Shown in pieces: positions 53,091-55,982 of a stretch of DNA of 55,982 nucleotides. The DNA lies in contig JAFTQL010000044.1 of assembly GCA_017462795.1 (NCBI GenBank), forward strand, positions 1 through 55,982, in the 5' to 3' direction. Numbering within the stretch: position 1 is the stretch's first letter; each line of letters opens with the position of its first letter. Origin of the DNA: Clostridia bacterium. GTDB taxonomy: Bacteria; Bacillota; Clostridia; Oscillospirales; CAG-272. A program made the translations under genes and the position numbers. The notes under the pieces were generated by a model. It was not told where the DNA came from. It searched no databases and saw only the letters and a program-made list of their open reading frames with translations.

Positions 53091-53984
53091 TTAAAGAAGA
53101 CCGTGTTCCTTCATAAGCCCGATCAGCTTTGCTTTGTTGGAGTCCTCCATCTCGCAGAGGGGAAGTCTCATCTCAATGTCACACCATCCCATTTCAGCCA
53201 TAGCTGTTTTTACGGGAACGGGGTTGACCTCGCAGAACAGAGCGTTGATAAGCTTGAGATATTTGAGCTGAAGCTCTGCCGCGCCGCTGAAGTTGCCTTC
53301 AAGGCACATTTTTGTGAGGTTGTGAGTTTCCTCGGGCATAACATTGGAAAGAACGGAGATAACGCCCTTACCGCCCAGAGACATGATGGGAACTATCTGA
53401 TCATCATTTCCGGAGTAGATATCATAGCTGTCTCCGCACTCGGCGATAAGCTCGGCTATGGTACTGATATTGCCCGATGCTTCCTTGACCGCAACTATTC
53501 GCTCATGCTTTGCCAGCTCCTTATAGACGGGAAGGGAGATGTTGCAGCCTGTACGGGAGGGGACATTGTAAAGGATGATGGGCTTGTCGGTAGCGTCTGC
53601 TGTCTCAAGGAAGTTTTTGATGAGACCCTTGGGAGTAGCCTTGTTGTAGTAGGGTGTAACCAGAAGAAGCGCGTCCGCGCCCACCTCGCAGGCGTACTTT
53701 GAAAGCTCGATACCGTAGGCGGTGTCGTTAGATCCTGTTCCGGCGATAACGGGGACTCTGCCCGCGATCTTTTCCACCGCGAATCTGATGCACTCGCAGT
53801 GCTCCTCGTGGGTAAGGGTAGCCGCCTCACCTGTAGTTCCCGTAACCACGATGGCGTCGATCTTATTTTTGATCTGATCCTCAATTATTTTTCCGAAGGA
53901 GTCATAATCTATAGCTCCGTTCTTGAAAGGGGTGATAATGGCTGTTGCCGCGCCTGTGAAAATTGTGGGTTTTAACTTACTCAT
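53091..53984 (-). CDS. dapA: 4-hydroxy-tetrahydrodipicolinate synthase
   Basis: A 297-residue TIM-barrel aldolase that condenses pyruvate with aspartate semialdehyde, the first committed step to lysine and diaminopimelate. GTTGEAATLTHEEH, the Tyr region ALLLVTPYYNKATPKGL, NVPSRTGCNISL and the Schiff-base Lys in IVAVKEASGNIS are all present. The start is ATG 53984 after AAAGGA; a GTG at 53999 lies before that site. It is the first gene after the riboswitch terminator. Confidence 0.95.
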   Translation of the reverse strand: MSKLKPTIFTGAATAIITPFKNGAIDYDSFGKIIEDQIKNKIDAIVVTGTTGEAATLTHEEHCECIRFAVEKIAGRVPVIAGTGSNDTAYGIELSKYACEVGADALLLVTPYYNKATPKGLIKNFLETADATDKPIILYNVPSRTGCNISLPVYKELAKHERIVAVKEASGNISTIAELIAECGDSYDIYSGNDDQIVPIMSLGGKGVISVLSNVMPEETHNLTKMCLEGNFSGAAELQLKYLKLINALFCEVNPVPVKTAMAEMGWCDIEMRLPLCEMEDSNKAKLIGLMKEHGLL

Positions 53985-54057
53985 GTTGTGTCCTTTCACC
54001 GTCGGATATCAAATAAAACGACGGATTTTGCAAAAAAATTAAAATATTCGTATAAAA

Positions 54058-54085
54058 ACAAAAAAACCGGTTGAAAACCAGCCGA
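54058..54085 (-). terminator. Attenuator hairpin in the dapA leader
   Basis: On the minus strand CGGCTG pairs with CAACCG (one C-A mismatch), then T7GT5. It lies between the lysine aptamer and dapA and is the natural off-switch of the riboswitch. Confidence 0.75.
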
Positions 54086-54168
54086 AATTGTAATATAATA
54101 TAAGTACGGGACCTAATTATAAAAGTACAATAACAGATAGCTCTCCATCAAACTTTATAAAATTCTGA

Positions 54169-54311
54169 TGACAGTCTGCCGACTATGAATCGGACAGCCC
54201 AGTGCATGCCGCCGCCGCAACGGCATACCTTCGGCATCGCACCCTCGCAATATGACTTGAACGGTCACGGCGACCACTGCCATAAAACGGTTGCGCAACG
54301 CGCCTCTACCA
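54169..54311 (-). promoter_or_regulatory. Lysine riboswitch (L-box) controlling dapA-dapB
   Basis: On the minus strand the aptamer begins GGTAGAGGCGCG, contains GAGGGTGCGATGCCGAAGG, CACTGGGCTGTCC and ends AGACTGTCA, all hallmarks of the lysine aptamer core; the P4 (near 54210-54240) and P5 helices are easily drawn. It lies before dapA, with an intrinsic terminator downstream. High lysine should favour the terminator and lower dapA-dapB expression. The region 54086-54168 links aptamer and terminator. Confidence 0.9.
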
Positions 54312-54332
54312 AATTATATGTTTTACTACATT

Positions 54333-54361
54333 ATAATAACATAACTTTTTCTATCTGTCAA
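54333..54361 (-). promoter_or_regulatory. Promoter of lysine riboswitch transcript
   Basis: Minus-strand TTGACA (54361-54356), 17-base spacer, TATTAT (54338-54333); transcription would start a few bases before the aptamer. Confidence 0.75.
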
Positions 54362-54367
54362 TAACTT

Positions 54368-54397
54368 TTGAAAATTTCCTTAAAAAATATTTTTAAT
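54368..54397 (+). promoter_or_regulatory. Possible queA promoter
   Basis: TTGAAA 54368-54373 and TTTAAT 54392-54397, 18-base spacer, 30 bases before ATG, back to back with the riboswitch promoter. Confidence 0.45.
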
Positions 54398-54426
54398 ACA
54401 CGACAAAAAGCGAAAGGAACACATAA

Positions 54427-55497
54427 ATGATAACTAACCAAAGAAGCCACACCGATCTGCGTACATCCGATTTTTACTATGACCTGCCCGAGGAGCTTAT
54501 AGCGCAACACCCCTGCGCGGTGAGGGATGAGTCAAGACTTATGGTGCTGGACCGAGAGAATCACACAATAGACCATAAGCATTTTCACGATATAGTTGAC
54601 TATCTTGATCCCATGGATGTGCTTGTTATCAACGATTCCAAGGTCATCCCCGCCAGGCTGTACGGACATGCCGAGGGCAGAGAAGAGGCGGGACTTGAGC
54701 TGCTTCTGCTCCGCCAGCATGAGCTGGACACATGGGAGACGCTTGTAAAGCCGGGAAAGAGAGCGAGGATCGGATCAAGAGCCGTGTTCGGTGACGGACT
54801 GCTTACCTGTGAGGTAGTTGACATAGTTGAAGAGGGCAACAGGATCATACGCTTTGATTATGATCGGGAAAAGTACGCGAATATTTATGAGATACTTCAC
54901 ATCATCGGTCTTATGCCTCTGCCGCCTTATATCACCGAGCAATTGAAGGAAAACGACAGATATCAGACTGTCTACGCCCGTGAGGAGGGCTCGGCTGCGG
55001 CACCCACGGCGGGACTGCATTTCACCCCGGAGCTGCTTGACAGGATACGCGCGAAGGGGGTAGCGATAGCTCCAGTTATGCTCCATGTGGGGCTGGGCAC
55101 CTTCCGTCCCGTAAAGGCGGACAGGATCGAGGATCATGTTATGCACACCGAGTTTTTCAGCGTGAGCGAGAAGAGCGCGGCGATCATAAACGAGCGAAAG
55201 AAAAAGGGCGGCAGACTTATCTGTGTCGGTACTACGTCTTGTCGTACCATTGAGAGCGTAGCTCTTGAGGACGGCACCATCCCCGCCATGTCGGGGGACA
55301 CGGGGATATTTATCTATCCCGGATATAAATTCAAGGCGGTGGATGCGTTGATAACCAATTTTCACCTTCCAGAAAGCACGCTGCTTATGCTTGTGTCGGC
55401 TATCTATGATAAGGAACACGTTATGGAAGCCTACAGAACAGCGGTGGAGAATAAGTATAGGTTTTTCTCCTTTGGAGATGCGATGTTTATAGAATAA
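54427..55497 (+). CDS. queA: S-adenosylmethionine:tRNA ribosyltransferase-isomerase
   Basis: A 356-residue cytoplasmic enzyme that adds the ribosyl part of SAM to preQ1 in tRNA, making epoxyqueuosine. The N-terminal [14 protein letters not shown], the middle [13 protein letters not shown] and [12 protein letters not shown], and the C-terminal [42 protein letters not shown] and [17 protein letters not shown] segments are all QueA hallmarks. Length is usual. AAAGGA precedes ATG. No other queuosine genes are adjacent. Confidence 0.96.
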   Translation: MITNQRSHTDLRTSDFYYDLPEELIAQHPCAVRDESRLMVLDRENHTIDHKHFHDIVDYLDPMDVLVINDSKVIPARLYGHAEGREEAGLELLLLRQHELDTWETLVKPGKRARIGSRAVFGDGLLTCEVVDIVEEGNRIIRFDYDREKYANIYEILHIIGLMPLPPYITEQLKENDRYQTVYAREEGSAAAPTAGLHFTPELLDRIRAKGVAIAPVMLHVGLGTFRPVKADRIEDHVMHTEFFSVSEKSAAIINERKKKGGRLICVGTTSCRTIESVALEDGTIPAMSGDTGIFIYPGYKFKAVDALITNFHLPESTLLMLVSAIYDKEHVMEAYRTAVENKYRFFSFGDAMFIE

Positions 55498-55546
55498 AAG
55501 AATTTTTTGTGCGATATATATAAAGTAACAAGTGAATAATATACAG

Positions 55547-55583
55547 AATTACCAATCGGTAAACTTACAACCGATTGGTAATT
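55547..55583 (+). terminator. queA terminator
   Basis: Perfect 14-pair stem (55547-55560 with 55570-55583), loop of nine bases, then TTCTG. Confidence 0.82.
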
Positions 55584-55759
55584 TTCTGTAACGAGATGAT
55601 AGTAGCTTGAATCTTTTCAATTTTTTGATTTTGTTTGTCAAATTATACGAATTTTGCTTAGCGAAAGTAAGGAGCTTTCTTATATGAACATCGGGGGGCG
55701 ATGCTTATGGGATATAAGAAACGGTTAAAATCTTTTTTGAAAAAACTTGTGAAAATCTA

Positions 55760-55788
55760 TTGACAAAATGGGATAAATCCCATATAAT
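55760..55788 (+). promoter_or_regulatory. Promoter of toxin-like gene
   Basis: TTGACA 55760-55765 and TATAAT 55783-55788, 17-base spacer, exact consensus. The spacer contains one operator copy. Confidence 0.87.
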
Positions 55789-55809
55789 ATAAGTAAGGGA
55801 TAAATCCCA
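55769..55809. repeat. Duplicated operator in the toxin-like promoter
   Basis: Two copies of GGGATAAATCCCA, 27 bases apart: 55770-55782 in the promoter spacer and 55797-55809 just after the -10 box. Each has inverted arms (GGGAT/ATCCC), as expected for autoregulation by a toxin-antitoxin complex. Confidence 0.8.
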
Positions 55810-55830
55810 TATTTTTAGGAGACACTATAA

Positions 55831-55982
55831 ATGCAGGAATTTGAGATTGTTTTTTATGATAAGCCCGACGGAAGCGAGCCTGTAAAAGAATTTCTCTTGT
55901 CCGTTGACGATAAAATGAGAGCAAGAATTTTGCGAACGATCGATTTACTTGCCGCCAACGGAACGGCATTGAGAATGCCGTA
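55831..55982 (+). CDS. HigB/Gp49-like toxin, N-terminal part
   Basis: The first 50 residues of a gene running past the window end. The start FEIVFYDKPDGSEPVKEFLL followed by DDKMRARILRTIDLLAANG is typical of the phage-derived Gp49-like / HigB branch of the RelE superfamily, whose members cut mRNA at the ribosome when freed from their antitoxin. In that branch the toxin gene comes first and an HTH antitoxin gene follows, which would lie outside the window. TTAGGAG precedes ATG. The consensus promoter and paired operators support an autoregulated toxin-antitoxin operon. Confidence 0.82.
   Translation, partial: MQEFEIVFYDKPDGSEPVKEFLLSVDDKMRARILRTIDLLAANGTALRMP

Larger units (their letters stand above)
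55498..55830. other. Region between queA and the toxin-like gene
   Basis: About 330 bases. It has the queA terminator (55547-55583), an AT-rich part, an 18-codon basic frame at 55707-55763 described under findings, and the toxin-gene promoter with two operators. No other gene is seen. Confidence 0.6.

Overview
The window looks like a chromosome fragment of an uncultured anaerobic Firmicute of the Clostridia type that lives on plant polysaccharides (gut or rumen style). Grounds: strong AGGAGG-like ribosome binding sites, many promoters of the exact form TTGACA-17 nt-TATAAT, many lipoproteins and solute-binding proteins with Clostridia-type signal peptides, a minimal SUF iron-sulfur pair, and a large sugar-catabolic gene content. 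This placement is inference; no rRNA or marker set is present. I saw no insertion sequence, prophage, tRNA, rRNA or CRISPR array.

Layout. 1-6.8 kb: tail of an endonuclease/phosphatase-family gene, D-lyxose-type sugar isomerase, double pectate-lyase-fold lipoprotein, GH36 alpha-galactosidase and a zinc alcohol/polyol dehydrogenase. 6.8-9.4 kb (minus): MscL and a PiT phosphate transporter with its DUF47 partner. 9.5-19.6 kb: a sugar-acid locus made of two divergent operons. The minus arm encodes a parallel beta-helix (GH28-like) protein, a sialidase-fold protein and 2-keto-3-deoxygalactonokinase; the plus arm encodes a KDG/KDR-type aldolase, an esterase and a hydroxyacid dehydrogenase, followed by a LacI regulator, a solute-binding lipoprotein and an NPCBM-like surface protein. 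Perfect 14-bp operators TGTAAGCGTTTACA overlap both plus-strand promoters, and two relatives lie before the binding-protein gene. 19.7-23.3 kb: two metallo-beta-lactamase-fold proteins and an orphan lipoprotein. 23.5-25.5 kb: a PglF/CapD-type UDP-sugar dehydratase split by one in-frame TAA. 25.8-31.1 kb: ribulokinase, the MetY/MetA pair (O-acetylhomoserine route), a radical SAM-SPASM protein and a small membrane protein. 31.1-33.1 kb (minus): DUF4965/glutaminase-A-like protein. 33.3-35.8 kb: an MBOAT/DHHW pair in which both partners lack the residues normally needed for acyl transfer. 36.1-37.7 kb: SufC-like and SufB/D-like genes, a minimal SUF (SMS) pair.

37.7-52.1 kb holds the most striking unit: a 1-kb non-coding region with a structured leader, then seven genes in one direction. 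They are a 1139-residue solute-binding protein fused to carbohydrate-binding-like domains, two permeases, an NHL-TPR-Yip1 membrane protein, a 1247-residue DUF5696 glycosidase-like exoprotein, and two more permeases. No ATPase is present, so a shared MsmX-type ATPase is likely. 52.3-54.3 kb (minus): dapA-dapB under a lysine riboswitch. 54.4-56 kb: queA and the start of a HigB/Gp49-like toxin gene with duplicated operators.

Together the genes describe a cell that cuts plant glycans at the surface, imports oligosaccharides by ATP-driven transporters, finishes their breakdown in the cytoplasm, and channels sugar acids to pyruvate.
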